DNA of 64,000 bases from the NCBI RefSeq assembly GCF_050433385.1, contig NZ_JBNPXI010000006.1, positions 124,001 through 188,000 of the forward strand, in the 5' to 3' direction. Shown here piece by piece: positions 26,293 through 34,937 of the stretch; position 1 is the stretch's first letter; each line of letters starts with the position of its first letter. A program made the translations under genes and the position numbers. Source of the stretch: Brassicibacter mesophilus (GTDB taxonomy: Bacteria > Bacillota > Clostridia > Tissierellales > Proteiniboraceae). The notes under the pieces were generated by a model. That model searched no databases, had not been told where the DNA came from, and saw only the letters and a program-made list of their open reading frames with translations.

Positions 26293-27585
26293 CTAGCTTA
26301 ATAGCAATAGCATAGGATTGCTAAGGTATTCTTTTAGCTTAATTAAAAATCTTCCTGCATCTGCTCCATCTATAATTCTGTGGTCTATACTAAGTGATAC
26401 TGGCATCATGTCTCTTATTACGATTTCATCGTCAACAACAACAGGCTTTTTAGCAATCTTACCTATTCCTAATATTGCGCTCTCTGGATATTTAATAACA
26501 GGAACACCATATGTTGAGCCTAATGCCCCATAATTCGTAATAGAGAATGTTCCTCCACTTAGCTCACTAATACCTATAGTCTTGTTCCTAGCCTTTTCAA
26601 CAATGCTTTCTAACTCTGACGCTATCTGTAGTATTCCTTTCTTGTCAGCATCTTTAATTACTGGAACCATTAATCCGTCTGGTGTATCTGTTGCGATACC
26701 AATATTATAGTATTTTTTTAATATTATCTCTTCATTCTTTCCATCAAAGCTGGAGTTAAAAACTGGGAACTGTTTCATAGCTAATACTACAGCTTTTATA
26801 ACAAATGGCATATATGTTAAGTTTACACCTTGCTCTCTAGCCATTTCCTTTTGTTCTTTACGAAGATTTACCAGAGCTGATACATCAAAATCATCCATTG
26901 TTGTTGCATGTGGAATAATTGATTTTGACAACACCATATTTTCTGCAATAGTTTTTCTTAGTCTTGAAATAGGAACTCTTTCCACCTCACCACTAACCTT
27001 AATTTCATGAGCCTCAGCTGACGCTTTATAGAAAGTATCACCAACAGGTTGGATAAACACATCTTGTTTTTTAACTGTACTTTCTTTAGCCTTATAAATA
27101 TCTTCCTTCATTACTCTTCCAACTGGACCAGTTCCTTTTATAGTGTTTATATCTATGCCTAAATCCTTAGCTAGCTTTCTTGCAACTGGAGTAGCTAAAA
27201 CTTTCTTATCACTAGTAGATCTTTCAGTTTCTTTACCCTCTTCGCTGCTTTCAATAACTTCTGATGATACTTCTATTTCTCCAACAACTCCGGCACCTTT
27301 TTCATCTTCGCTTAATACTTTCTTTTCTTTGCTCTCAGTATTTGTTTGACTTCCATCATCTATTTTAACAACGACATCTCCAACATGAATAACATCACCT
27401 ACATCTGCCATTAACTTCGCAATCTTTCCATTCACAGGAGATGGTATATCAGCATTTACCTTGTCAGTTTCTACTAGAAAAAGAGTATCTCCTTCTTTTA
27501 CAACATCGCCTTCTTTAAACATCCATTTTAAAAGCTTTCCTTCGTGTATTCCTTCTCCTATATCTGCAAATCTAAAATCATACAT
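26293..27585 (-). CDS. pdhC: 2-oxoacid dehydrogenase E2, dihydrolipoamide acyltransferase
   Basis: 430 aa. One lipoyl domain (about 1-76) with lipoyl Lys42 in ETDKVNADIPSP; an acidic linker; a peripheral subunit-binding domain at about 135-168 (ATPVARKLAKDLGI, GTGPVGRVMKEDI); and a catalytic domain ending with His402/Asp406 in SIDHRIIDGADAG. Transfers the acyl group to CoA and forms the complex core. RBS GGAGGTGATT. An acetyl acceptor (PDH) is most likely given the E1 sequence. Confidence 0.94.
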   Translation of the reverse strand: MYDFRFADIGEGIHEGKLLKWMFKEGDVVKEGDTLFLVETDKVNADIPSPVNGKIAKLMADVGDVIHVGDVVVKIDDGSQTNTESKEKKVLSEDEKGAGVVGEIEVSSEVIESSEEGKETERSTSDKKVLATPVARKLAKDLGIDINTIKGTGPVGRVMKEDIYKAKESTVKKQDVFIQPVGDTFYKASAEAHEIKVSGEVERVPISRLRKTIAENMVLSKSIIPHATTMDDFDVSALVNLRKEQKEMAREQGVNLTYMPFVIKAVVLAMKQFPVFNSSFDGKNEEIILKKYYNIGIATDTPDGLMVPVIKDADKKGILQIASELESIVEKARNKTIGISELSGGTFSITNYGALGSTYGVPVIKYPESAILGIGKIAKKPVVVDDEIVIRDMMPVSLSIDHRIIDGADAGRFLIKLKEYLSNPMLLLLS

Positions 27586-27599
27586 CTAATCACCTCCAA

Positions 27600-28577
27600 T
27601 TAAAAACTCACTAATTCTTTTATTTTATCTGATATTTGCTTCGGTTCTATTATAAAGTGATGCTCGCCTTTTGGTAGGGGTATTGTTATATCAAACCCAG
27701 TTAATCTAGTTGGTGGTGCTTCTAGATATAAGAATGCACCTTCATTAACTATTGAAATCAATTCAGCACCTGGTCCAAATGATTTAACAGCCTCATGAAC
27801 AACTAAAAATCTTCCTGTTTTTTTAACTGAATCTATTATTGTTTTCTTATCAATAGGTGATATTGTTCTAAGGTCTATTAGTTCGACGCTAATTCCATCA
27901 CCTTCTATATCTTTAATAGCTTTCTGCACTTCTCTAACTAGTGCTCCCCACGCTACAACTGTGATATCCTTTCCAGTTTGCACAATTTTAGCTTTTCCTA
28001 TTGGCACTGTATAGTCTTCTTCGGGAACCTCTTGTTTAAAAGCTCTATATATTCTTTTAGGCTCTAGGAATATTACTGGATCTGGATCTCTTATTGCGGA
28101 TAAAATCAATCCTTTTGTATCATAAGGAGTAGATGGAATAACTACCTTTAATCCAGGAATATGTGCAAATAAGGTTTCTGGACTCTCTGAGTGGTGCTCA
28201 AGAGCTCTTATTCCACCTCCATATGGCATCCTTATGACCATCGGTAAATTATATTTTCCTCTTGTTCTATTTCTCATTCTAGCTACATGAGCCACAATTT
28301 GATTATAAGCTGGAAGCATGAATCCTGAAAACTGCATTTCAACTACAGGTTTAAGTCCATTTATAGCCATACCAACAGCACTTCCTACTATCCCAGCTTC
28401 AGCTAACGGTGTATCAAAGCATCTATCCTTTCCAAACTTCGCTTGAAGTCCTGCTGTTGCTCTAAAAACCCCTCCTTCAAATCCAACATCTTCTCCATAC
28501 ACTATTACAGATTTATCTCTTTCCATTTCCTGCTCTAACGCCTTTGTCAAAGCTCCTATATTATTTAGTAAAGCCAT
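27600..28577 (-). CDS. pdhB: 2-oxoacid (pyruvate) dehydrogenase E1 beta
   Basis: 325 aa, normal E1-beta length. Contains YGEDVGFEGGVFRAT with the conserved Glu contacting thiamine diphosphate, FDTPLAEAGIVG, and the C-terminal transketolase domain (VVAWGALVREV, VELIDLRTISPID). Start overlaps the E1-alpha stop by one base (TAATG). Forms the heterotetramer with E1 alpha. Confidence 0.94.
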   Translation of the reverse strand: MALLNNIGALTKALEQEMERDKSVIVYGEDVGFEGGVFRATAGLQAKFGKDRCFDTPLAEAGIVGSAVGMAINGLKPVVEMQFSGFMLPAYNQIVAHVARMRNRTRGKYNLPMVIRMPYGGGIRALEHHSESPETLFAHIPGLKVVIPSTPYDTKGLILSAIRDPDPVIFLEPKRIYRAFKQEVPEEDYTVPIGKAKIVQTGKDITVVAWGALVREVQKAIKDIEGDGISVELIDLRTISPIDKKTIIDSVKKTGRFLVVHEAVKSFGPGAELISIVNEGAFLYLEAPPTRLTGFDITIPLPKGEHHFIIEPKQISDKIKELVSF

Positions 28578-29665
28578 TATTTCACACCCTCCTCTTCAAT
28601 ATACTTTTTATATTCTTCATATTGCTCAATCAGGTTTGGAGTCATTTCAGAGTATGTGAATTTAAAAATATCTTCTAAAGGCACTAAGCCTGAGTTCTCC
28701 ACTTTCTTGAATGTGTCGCCTACATGGCTTTCAAATTCTTCAATCTGTTTTTGTTCCTTTTCTTCACTCCATAAACCTTTATCTATCAGGTATTTCTTAA
28801 ATCTTATAAGTGGATCCTTAATACTCCATTCATCTACTTCTTTATCATCTCTATATATTGTAGGATCATCTGATGTTGTATGTGGTCCTAATCTATATGT
28901 CACTGCCTCTATGAGTGTTGGACCTTCACCATTTCTTGCCCTATCAATAGCCTCTTTAGTAGCAGCATAAACTGCTAAAACATCATTACCATCAACTTGG
29001 ATTCCGGGTAATCCATAGGCCACAGCTTTTTGAGCTAATGTCTTAGCCTTTGTCTGTGAGCTTCTAGGCACCGAAATAGCCCATTGATTGTTCTGTATTA
29101 TAAAAACAGTTGGTGTGTTAAAGGCTCCTGCAAAATTTAAAGCCTCATGAAATTCTCCTTGTGATGTTCCTCCATCACCAACATATGCAATAGCTACGTC
29201 TTTTTCTCCTTTTATTTTACTTGCCATAGATATTCCAACAGCATGATTCAGTTGAGAAGCTATAGGAACTGATATAGGAAGCATCTTAACATCATCAGGA
29301 AACTTACTTCCATTTTCATTCCCATACCAGTAGAGATATATATTTTCTAACGATACACCTTTATATAGCCATGCTCCTATCTCTCTAAAAGCTGGTACAA
29401 GCCAGTCAGTTTTTTCAGCAGGAGCAATTGAACCAACCTGTGCAGCCTCTTGTCCTCTATTAGGTGCATAAGTTAGCATTCTTCCTTGGCGCTGGTATTG
29501 TAATGCCTTTATATCGGCTATTCTTGATAACAGCATAGTTTTATACATTTCTATCAATATATCTTCTTGTATATTTGGTTCTAAATCTCTTTCAATTACA
29601 CTGCCTTCTATATCTAATATTTGAAGCATTTTATCTTCAAGTGGATTATATTTGTCAATAAGCAT
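28577..29665 (-). CDS. pdhA: 2-oxoacid (pyruvate) dehydrogenase E1 alpha
   Basis: 362 aa. Thiamine diphosphate motif VGDGGTSQGEFHEALN...QNN, regulatory-loop-like YRLGPHTTSDDPT and RQGRMLTYAPNRGQEAAQ, resembling Bacillus PdhA more than acetoin E1. With the following three genes it decarboxylates a 2-oxoacid, most likely pyruvate, giving acetyl-CoA and NADH; a branched-chain substrate cannot be excluded. RBS AAGGAGG. A 12-bp palindrome AAACTATAGTTT lies upstream at 29733-29744. Confidence 0.92.
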   Translation of the reverse strand: MLIDKYNPLEDKMLQILDIEGSVIERDLEPNIQEDILIEMYKTMLLSRIADIKALQYQRQGRMLTYAPNRGQEAAQVGSIAPAEKTDWLVPAFREIGAWLYKGVSLENIYLYWYGNENGSKFPDDVKMLPISVPIASQLNHAVGISMASKIKGEKDVAIAYVGDGGTSQGEFHEALNFAGAFNTPTVFIIQNNQWAISVPRSSQTKAKTLAQKAVAYGLPGIQVDGNDVLAVYAATKEAIDRARNGEGPTLIEAVTYRLGPHTTSDDPTIYRDDKEVDEWSIKDPLIRFKKYLIDKGLWSEEKEQKQIEEFESHVGDTFKKVENSGLVPLEDIFKFTYSEMTPNLIEQYEEYKKYIEEEGVK

Positions 29666-29732
29666 ATTAGCAATCCTCCTTACAAATTTTGTTTATTGTG
29701 TTATTCCATAAATACCCCACTAATATTTAATA

Positions 29733-29744
29733 AAACTATAGTTT
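29733..29744. promoter_or_regulatory. Palindrome upstream of the pdh operon
   Basis: AAACTATAGTTT, a 12-bp perfect palindrome between the response-regulator terminator and pdhA. Possible operator; no regulator can be named. Confidence 0.3.
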
Positions 29745-29768
29745 ATTTTTTAACATCTTTATAAACAA

Positions 29769-29800
29769 AAAGAGATAGCTGCCTTAGCAACTATCTCTTT
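29769..29800 (-). terminator. Terminator after the two-component operon
   Basis: AAAGAGATAG / CTATCTCTTT with a 12-nt loop; TTTTTG follows on the minus strand, 11 nt past the response-regulator stop. Confidence 0.9.
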
Positions 29801-29810
29801 TAAAGTTATA

Positions 29811-30503
29811 CTAATCTTCTTTTATTTTATATTTGTTCTGAGGTCTTCCAACTTTGCCGTATTCCAGCTCTAGAACAACTTTTTGTTCCTTTTCAAGGAA
29901 ATCTAGATATCTTCTTGCAGTAATCCTCGAAACACCTATTTTTTTTGCCACCTGCTGAGCAGTAAAGGTTTTATCCTTCATCTCTTCCAAAAAACTTAAA
30001 ACCTTTTCATAAGTGTATTGACTAAAGCCTTTCATGTCGCCAAGTTCATCAGCGATCTTTTGATTTACTTTTTTTTCATTAAGAATATATTTATCAATAT
30101 CCTCTTGGTCAAGACAATTATTATTTTCGAGATTTAATTTTCTGTTTTTATACTGAAGCATTGCCTCTTTAAATCTATCAAATACAAATGGTTTTACTAA
30201 ATAATCAACTGCTCCATAGCGAAATGCTTCCTCAACTGTATCCATACTTCTATCTGCAGTTATAAGAATAACGTCAGATTTTATAGCCTTCATTCGAATC
30301 CATTTAAGGAAGTCAAGACCTTTCCCCTGAGGAAAAAATATATCAAGTAACACTAAATCTGGCTTACCTTTTACTATACTCTCTTTTGCTTTTTCTATGG
30401 AATTAACGCTATCATATAACGTATATCCTTCTATCCTTTTTAAAAATTTTTCATTAATCTCTCTTACCATAGGGTCATCTTCAACTATAAGAACCTTAAT
30501 CAA
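29811..30503 (-). CDS. Response regulator, CitB/DcuR family
   Basis: 230 aa. Receiver domain with acidic pocket EDD at 8-10, phospho-Asp in LVLLDIFFP, conserved Thr in LITAD and Lys in LVKPF. The C-terminal half has an HTH (FTAQQVAKKIGVSRITARRYLDFLE) typical of CitB/DcuR/CitT regulators. It overlaps the kinase gene by 8 nt, so they form one operon. Relatives respond to citrate, malate or fumarate; here the partner gene is an FMN-binding lipoprotein, so the stimulus may be a terminal acceptor or quinone state (inference). Confidence 0.93.
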   Translation of the reverse strand: MIKVLIVEDDPMVREINEKFLKRIEGYTLYDSVNSIEKAKESIVKGKPDLVLLDIFFPQGKGLDFLKWIRMKAIKSDVILITADRSMDTVEEAFRYGAVDYLVKPFVFDRFKEAMLQYKNRKLNLENNNCLDQEDIDKYILNEKKVNQKIADELGDMKGFSQYTYEKVLSFLEEMKDKTFTAQQVAKKIGVSRITARRYLDFLEKEQKVVLELEYGKVGRPQNKYKIKED

Positions 30504-32079
30504 ATTTTATCCCCCTTTTCATAGGTATAAAAATATCCCAAGTTGTTCCATCTCCAGTGATAATATTAATATTACCTCCTGCACTGTCAATGATTTTCTT
30601 GACAATATTCAGCCCGAATCCTCTATTCCCTACTTTCGTTGTATACCCTCTTTCAAATATTTTATTCTTTACTTCATCTTTTATACCAGGTCCATTGTCT
30701 TCAACCCAAATATTAAGTCCAGCATCATCAGAATAAATTTTAACATATATCTTGCCATTCTCAATCTTCACAAGCTCCTCAATGGCATTTTCAATTAAAT
30801 TTCCTAGAACAGAGCAGATTTCATCAACTGTTATATCTTCTGGTATTTCTTTTAAATGTGAATCTGGGTCTATTACCATATCGATCTTAGATTCTAACGC
30901 TTGATTATACTTTGATAAAAGTATTCCTGCTATATGAACATCTTTTATTTTATAAGTCAATGTGCCGAGAATTTCATGTCTTTGTCTAGATAAATCAGAA
31001 ATATATGTTATAGCCTTGTCATATTCTTCTAACTGTATAAGTCCAGATATTGTATGCAATTTATTCAGAAACTCATGATTCTGTGCTCTTAAATCATAAG
31101 TTAACTTTTTAATCCCTGTCAGTTCTTCAGCCATTTGCTTTACTTCGGTAAGATCTTGAAAACTAGATACAACACCAATTACTTCGTTTTTGTGATCACG
31201 TAATAATGTATGACTACACAATAGTATAATTTTAGGATTAATCTTTATTTCTTGGTTATAAATAGATTCTTCGTTTTTCAATGCTTCCATAATATCTCGC
31301 ATATAAGCAGTATCAAAATTATTAATACTTTTTCCGATATCTTCATCGGACAATCCTAATACTTCTTTTGCATGTTTATTAAGTAACAATATATTGCCAT
31401 CTTGATTTACTGCTATAATACCATATTTTAAACTGTGGAGAATATTGTCTCTCTGTCCTAACAATAGTGCGATTTCCTTAGGTTCAAGACCAAATATAGT
31501 TTTCTTTATGTTATATGACAATAGCGCAGCACTAGCTACACCAATAATCAACCCTATTACTAAAGTCATCTTAAAACTGAAAGTATATGAACTGATTTCT
31601 TCATATACAGTATTATTAAGAAGTCCGACTAGTACAGCACCTACTTGTTCACCATTGTAATAAATTGGGGCAAATGCTCTTATAGCAGATATTAGAACGT
31701 TTCTATCAGCAGATATATATGATTCCCCAGTTTCTAGAACTCTTTCTTCTCCACCACTAATATATTTTTTTCCTAAATCGTATTCTATTGGATACGAGTA
31801 CTTTATACCATCCATATCCATAACTATGATATATTGAAATCTAGTATCATGCTTAAAGCTTTCAATTTTATCCTGAATAATCCTATAGTCCTTTGTAGTT
31901 CCTAGTGTTTCCTTTATAACATCCATAGATGCTATAGTCACTGCTAAGTCCATTGCGTTATTTCCCATTTGTGTTTCAATTGTTTTTTCAACTTGCCTAA
32001 AGGTTAGGACTCCTATTCCTCCAATTACAGTCACTAGCAAAATCGTCATAAATAACGTAATTTTATATTGCAGCTTCAT
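30496..32079 (-). CDS. Sensor histidine kinase, CitA/DcuS family
   Basis: 527 aa. TM1 at about 9-29, an extracytoplasmic single-Cache domain (about 35-165, with KYISGGEERVLETGESYISADR), TM2 about 172-190, a cytoplasmic PAS domain (about 205-310) and a SpoOB-type kinase module with phospho-acceptor His335 (RAQNHEFLNKLHTISG), N box (LGNLIENAIEEL), and G boxes (VEDNGPGI, GFGLNIVKKI). Paired with the response regulator and the FMN-binding lipoprotein by overlapping stops and starts. Confidence 0.93.
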   Translation of the reverse strand: MKLQYKITLFMTILLVTVIGGIGVLTFRQVEKTIETQMGNNAMDLAVTIASMDVIKETLGTTKDYRIIQDKIESFKHDTRFQYIIVMDMDGIKYSYPIEYDLGKKYISGGEERVLETGESYISADRNVLISAIRAFAPIYYNGEQVGAVLVGLLNNTVYEEISSYTFSFKMTLVIGLIIGVASAALLSYNIKKTIFGLEPKEIALLLGQRDNILHSLKYGIIAVNQDGNILLLNKHAKEVLGLSDEDIGKSINNFDTAYMRDIMEALKNEESIYNQEIKINPKIILLCSHTLLRDHKNEVIGVVSSFQDLTEVKQMAEELTGIKKLTYDLRAQNHEFLNKLHTISGLIQLEEYDKAITYISDLSRQRHEILGTLTYKIKDVHIAGILLSKYNQALESKIDMVIDPDSHLKEIPEDITVDEICSVLGNLIENAIEELVKIENGKIYVKIYSDDAGLNIWVEDNGPGIKDEVKNKIFERGYTTKVGNRGFGLNIVKKIIDSAGGNINIITGDGTTWDIFIPMKRGIKFD

Positions 32080-32432
32080 TATGATACCGCCTTATATGCT
32101 TTCTTCAGTCCATCTTTTATTGCATCAATGAGTCCATGACTTGTATATGAAGCCCCTGCAACTACGTCAACATCAGCACTATTAGTCTTTATAACCTTTT
32201 TTGGTATTTTATCATATACAATCTTTGCAAGTTCAGGCATTTCATATTCTTCAATTATTTTTATATCCAAGATAGAATATTCATCTGTTGTAACAATAAC
32301 TTTTATTGGACCATGGTGGCCTTGTCCTACACCTTCATACTCTCCTGCTTCATATAATACTTTCTCATTCTTGCAGCTTAATAACAGTGATGCAGACATG
32401 ATTGCTATAAATAGAATAACGGTCTTTTTCAT
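32079..32432 (-). CDS. FMN-binding domain lipoprotein, 117 aa
   Basis: Lipobox Cys20 (SASLLLSC), then one FMN_bind domain with GEYEGVGQGHHGPIKV and the flavinylation motif DVVAGASYTS; the acceptor position is Ser95 rather than Thr. ApbE-type transferases (one is encoded at 39886) attach FMN to this motif, so this is probably a small surface electron carrier. Its stop shares one base with the kinase start, which suggests that it works in signalling or is regulated along with it. The promoter -10 is at 32504-32509. Confidence 0.88.
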   Translation of the reverse strand: MKKTVILFIAIMSASLLLSCKNEKVLYEAGEYEGVGQGHHGPIKVIVTTDEYSILDIKIIEEYEMPELAKIVYDKIPKKVIKTNSADVDVVAGASYTSHGLIDAIKDGLKKAYKAVS

Positions 32433-32503
32433 ATATATTCCCCCTTACTAAATACGAGCTGCTAGTAAGTTTAAATATTAACCTTATAATTCCATTATAA
32501 CAT

Positions 32504-32509
32504 GTTTGG
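32504..32509 (-). promoter_or_regulatory. Extended -10 box of the FMN-lipoprotein/two-component operon
   Basis: TGTTATAAT on the minus strand (TGnTATAAT extended -10) in the 95-nt gap behind the ABC permease gene; the -35 is poor. A leader of about 65 nt would precede the lipoprotein. Confidence 0.5.
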
Positions 32510-32527
32510 CATTTATTTAACACAAAA

Positions 32528-33271
32528 TCATTTCCACTTGCAAATAAGGTTCTCCACAATGTCAATAATTATAAAAAAAGAGAGTCCTATCAAGCTTAAA
32601 ACAATTATACCTGAATACATCTGGATATAATTAACACGCATCCATGAGTCCATAATAAAGTAACCCATTCCATACTCTGTTCCGAAATTTTCAGTAAAAA
32701 ACAATACTGATATGGCTGTTCCTATTCCTATTCTTATTGATGTTAGTATAGTTGGTATAATCCCAGGAAGAACTATTTCCTTGACTATCTGGAGATTACT
32801 TGCCCCAAGTGAAGTCATGGGGTAATAAACCTCACTAGACATATTTCTGACGTCATCTCTAATGTTAACCACAACTGGAAAAAATGTTATCAATAATATC
32901 ATTACTATTTTAGTAGACTCACCTAATCCTAAAACCAACATCACTATAGGTAGCAGTGCTATTTTAGGTATGGGATAACTAAAATACATCAGTGGTGAAA
33001 ATATTCTGTCAATCCGCTCAAAATATCCCATAGCAATACCTAAGGGAACTCCTATAATTAAAGAAAATAATATACCTATAATAATTCTCTTTAAGCTAAA
33101 CAAAGCATGTACTATGATTTGGCTTTTAAAATCTTTCAGTATGTTCATTAAAATGGTATGCACAGGAGGAAATATATTATTATTAGCTATTAATCCAAAT
33201 ATCTCCCACACTATGACTATAATTAAAAAAGATAAAATGTAATTGATCGTCTTAGTATCTTTAAGCCTCAT
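32528..33271 (-). CDS. ABC importer permease, SsuC/TauC-like
   Basis: 247 aa, six membrane segments, with the EAA loop DDVRNMSSEVYYPMTSLGASNLQIVKEIVLPG. It belongs to the permease family for nitrate, sulfonate, taurine, thiamine-precursor and flavin importers. Overlaps the ATPase gene by 11 nt. It lies at the end of an operon with polyprenyl synthase, UbiD and UbiA, so a quinone-precursor or flavin cargo is plausible. The binding protein encoded at 40967 is the only matching one in view. Confidence 0.88.
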   Translation of the reverse strand: MRLKDTKTINYILSFLIIVIVWEIFGLIANNNIFPPVHTILMNILKDFKSQIIVHALFSLKRIIIGILFSLIIGVPLGIAMGYFERIDRIFSPLMYFSYPIPKIALLPIVMLVLGLGESTKIVMILLITFFPVVVNIRDDVRNMSSEVYYPMTSLGASNLQIVKEIVLPGIIPTILTSIRIGIGTAISVLFFTENFGTEYGMGYFIMDSWMRVNYIQMYSGIIVLSLIGLSFFIIIDIVENLICKWK

Positions 33272-34019
33272 AATTTTTTACCTCTTTTAAAATATCTCTA
33301 AGTCTTTTGTTCATTTCACCATGTTCTTTGTTCATAGCACAGCAAGTCTTCCCGAAAAAAGGATTATCTATTATTTTTACTATTGTCCCTGGAGCTGGTG
33401 AAAAAACTGCAATCTTGTTTCCAAGATAAATAGCCTCATTTATATCATGAGTAACTAGAATAGTTGTCACTTTTTTTTCTTTCCATATTCCCATAAACAT
33501 CTTCTGAACCTCTTCTCTTGTCAATGCATCTAATGCTGAAAAAGGTTCATCCATTAAAATTAATTCTGGAGCTAATAAAAAAGCTCTAGCAAGTGAGACT
33601 CTTTGTCTTTGGCCTCCACTTAGTTGCTTTGGATATCTCTTTACACATTCTTCTATTCCAAGTTTTTTGATAATATCATAGTACATATCGCTATCAAAAT
33701 TATGTTTACCATCTTTAATTTTCTTGGAAAGCAAAATGTTTTTCTTAACAGTTTTCCATTCTATTAGTCCATAATTTTGTGGAATAAACCCAATTCTATT
33801 GTTCTTAGGATCAACAGGTTTATTATTAATTAGTGCTTGCCCTTCATAATCTCTGATTATTCCAGCAAGAACCTTTAGAAGAGTAGATTTACCCCCTCCA
33901 GACGGCCCAATTATTGCACATATCTGACCATCTTCTATCTCTAGATTTATATTATGAAGAGCTTTAACACATTTATCTTTATTCTTATACTCTACTGATA
34001 GATTAGAAATAGATATCAT
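33261..34019 (-). CDS. ABC importer ATPase, SsuB/TauB-like
   Basis: 252 aa. Walker A GPSGGGKST, Q-loop region FIPQNYGLIEWK, signature QLSGGQRQRVSLARAF, Walker B LILMDEPFSALD and H-loop VTHDINEAI. RBS AGGTGTGAT. Separated from ubiA by 57 nt without a terminator, so it is probably cotranscribed with the quinone genes. Confidence 0.92.
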   Translation of the reverse strand: MISISNLSVEYKNKDKCVKALHNINLEIEDGQICAIIGPSGGGKSTLLKVLAGIIRDYEGQALINNKPVDPKNNRIGFIPQNYGLIEWKTVKKNILLSKKIKDGKHNFDSDMYYDIIKKLGIEECVKRYPKQLSGGQRQRVSLARAFLLAPELILMDEPFSALDALTREEVQKMFMGIWKEKKVTTILVTHDINEAIYLGNKIAVFSPAPGTIVKIIDNPFFGKTCCAMNKEHGEMNKRLRDILKEVKNYEA

Positions 34020-34076
34020 ATTATCACACCTAAATTTAGTTTTCTCTTATCTTTTTTATTCATATTCATGGACTAT

Positions 34077-34937
34077 TTACTGATAAACAAATGTATCCAA
34101 TAAACTAAACAACATAATTATCATACTAACTATTTGATTTATATTATAGGATGCAATTTTCATTTTCTTTTCATTGGCAGGTGATACTATGTAGTGCTCA
34201 AGTATCAGTAATATAGCACTAATAAATATCCCAGCTAAATATATCCACCCCATATTCATAATAAAGTAAAGACTAAATAAAAGTAAAACCATTACAAGAT
34301 GGAACATACTTGAAATAAAAAGTGCATAATTAAGTCCAAATCTAGCTGGAATCGAAAATAATCCATTTTGTCTGTCAAAATCTATGTCCTGTGTTCCATA
34401 AATTATGTCAAATCCAGATACCCATAGTGTTACAATTGTAGCAAGAATAAAAGGTGGAAATGCAAACTTTCCTGTAACTGCAAGCCATGCCCCAACTGGA
34501 GCACCTGCACATGCTATTCCTAGAATTATATGGCACGCCCAAGTAAACCTTTTGGTATAAGAATAAGTAAAAAACAGTAAAAGTGCAGCTGGTGTGAGCA
34601 TAAAGCAAAGTGGATTTAGTTTATATGCTGCAAAAATAAATATTATGAAACAAAATATAACTATGCCCCACGCCTCATACTCTTTTACTATACCTTTAGG
34701 CATATGACGATTTGCAGTTCTAGGGTTTTTCTTATCTATATCTTTATCTACAATCCTATTTAAAGCATTAGCTCCATTCCTTGCTCCAATCAATGCAACT
34801 AATATCCATAGTACAGTATCTAGAGATGGTAATCCTTTTGCAGCCCATACCATACTGATTAATGCAAAAGGAAGTGAAAATAACGTATGGGAGAACATTA
34901 CTAGTTCCCCATACGTTCTAATCTTCTTTAAAACCAT
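34077..34937 (-). CDS. UbiA-family prenyltransferase (DmkA/MqnP-like)
   Basis: 286 aa with about eight membrane helices. The first Asp-rich motif NRIVDKDID (N60, D64, D68) and the second DIIYGTQDIDFDRQ bind the prenyl diphosphate through Mg. Members join a polyprenyl chain to an aromatic acid. The start overlaps the UbiD gene by 20 nt. The neighbouring UbiD and polyprenyl synthase fit a futalosine-style MqnP/MqnL step or the DmkA step of Listeria EET. Substrate not determined by sequence. Confidence 0.9.
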   Translation of the reverse strand: MVLKKIRTYGELVMFSHTLFSLPFALISMVWAAKGLPSLDTVLWILVALIGARNGANALNRIVDKDIDKKNPRTANRHMPKGIVKEYEAWGIVIFCFIIFIFAAYKLNPLCFMLTPAALLLFFTYSYTKRFTWACHIILGIACAGAPVGAWLAVTGKFAFPPFILATIVTLWVSGFDIIYGTQDIDFDRQNGLFSIPARFGLNYALFISSMFHLVMVLLLFSLYFIMNMGWIYLAGIFISAILLILEHYIVSPANEKKMKIASYNINQIVSMIIMLFSLLDTFVYQ

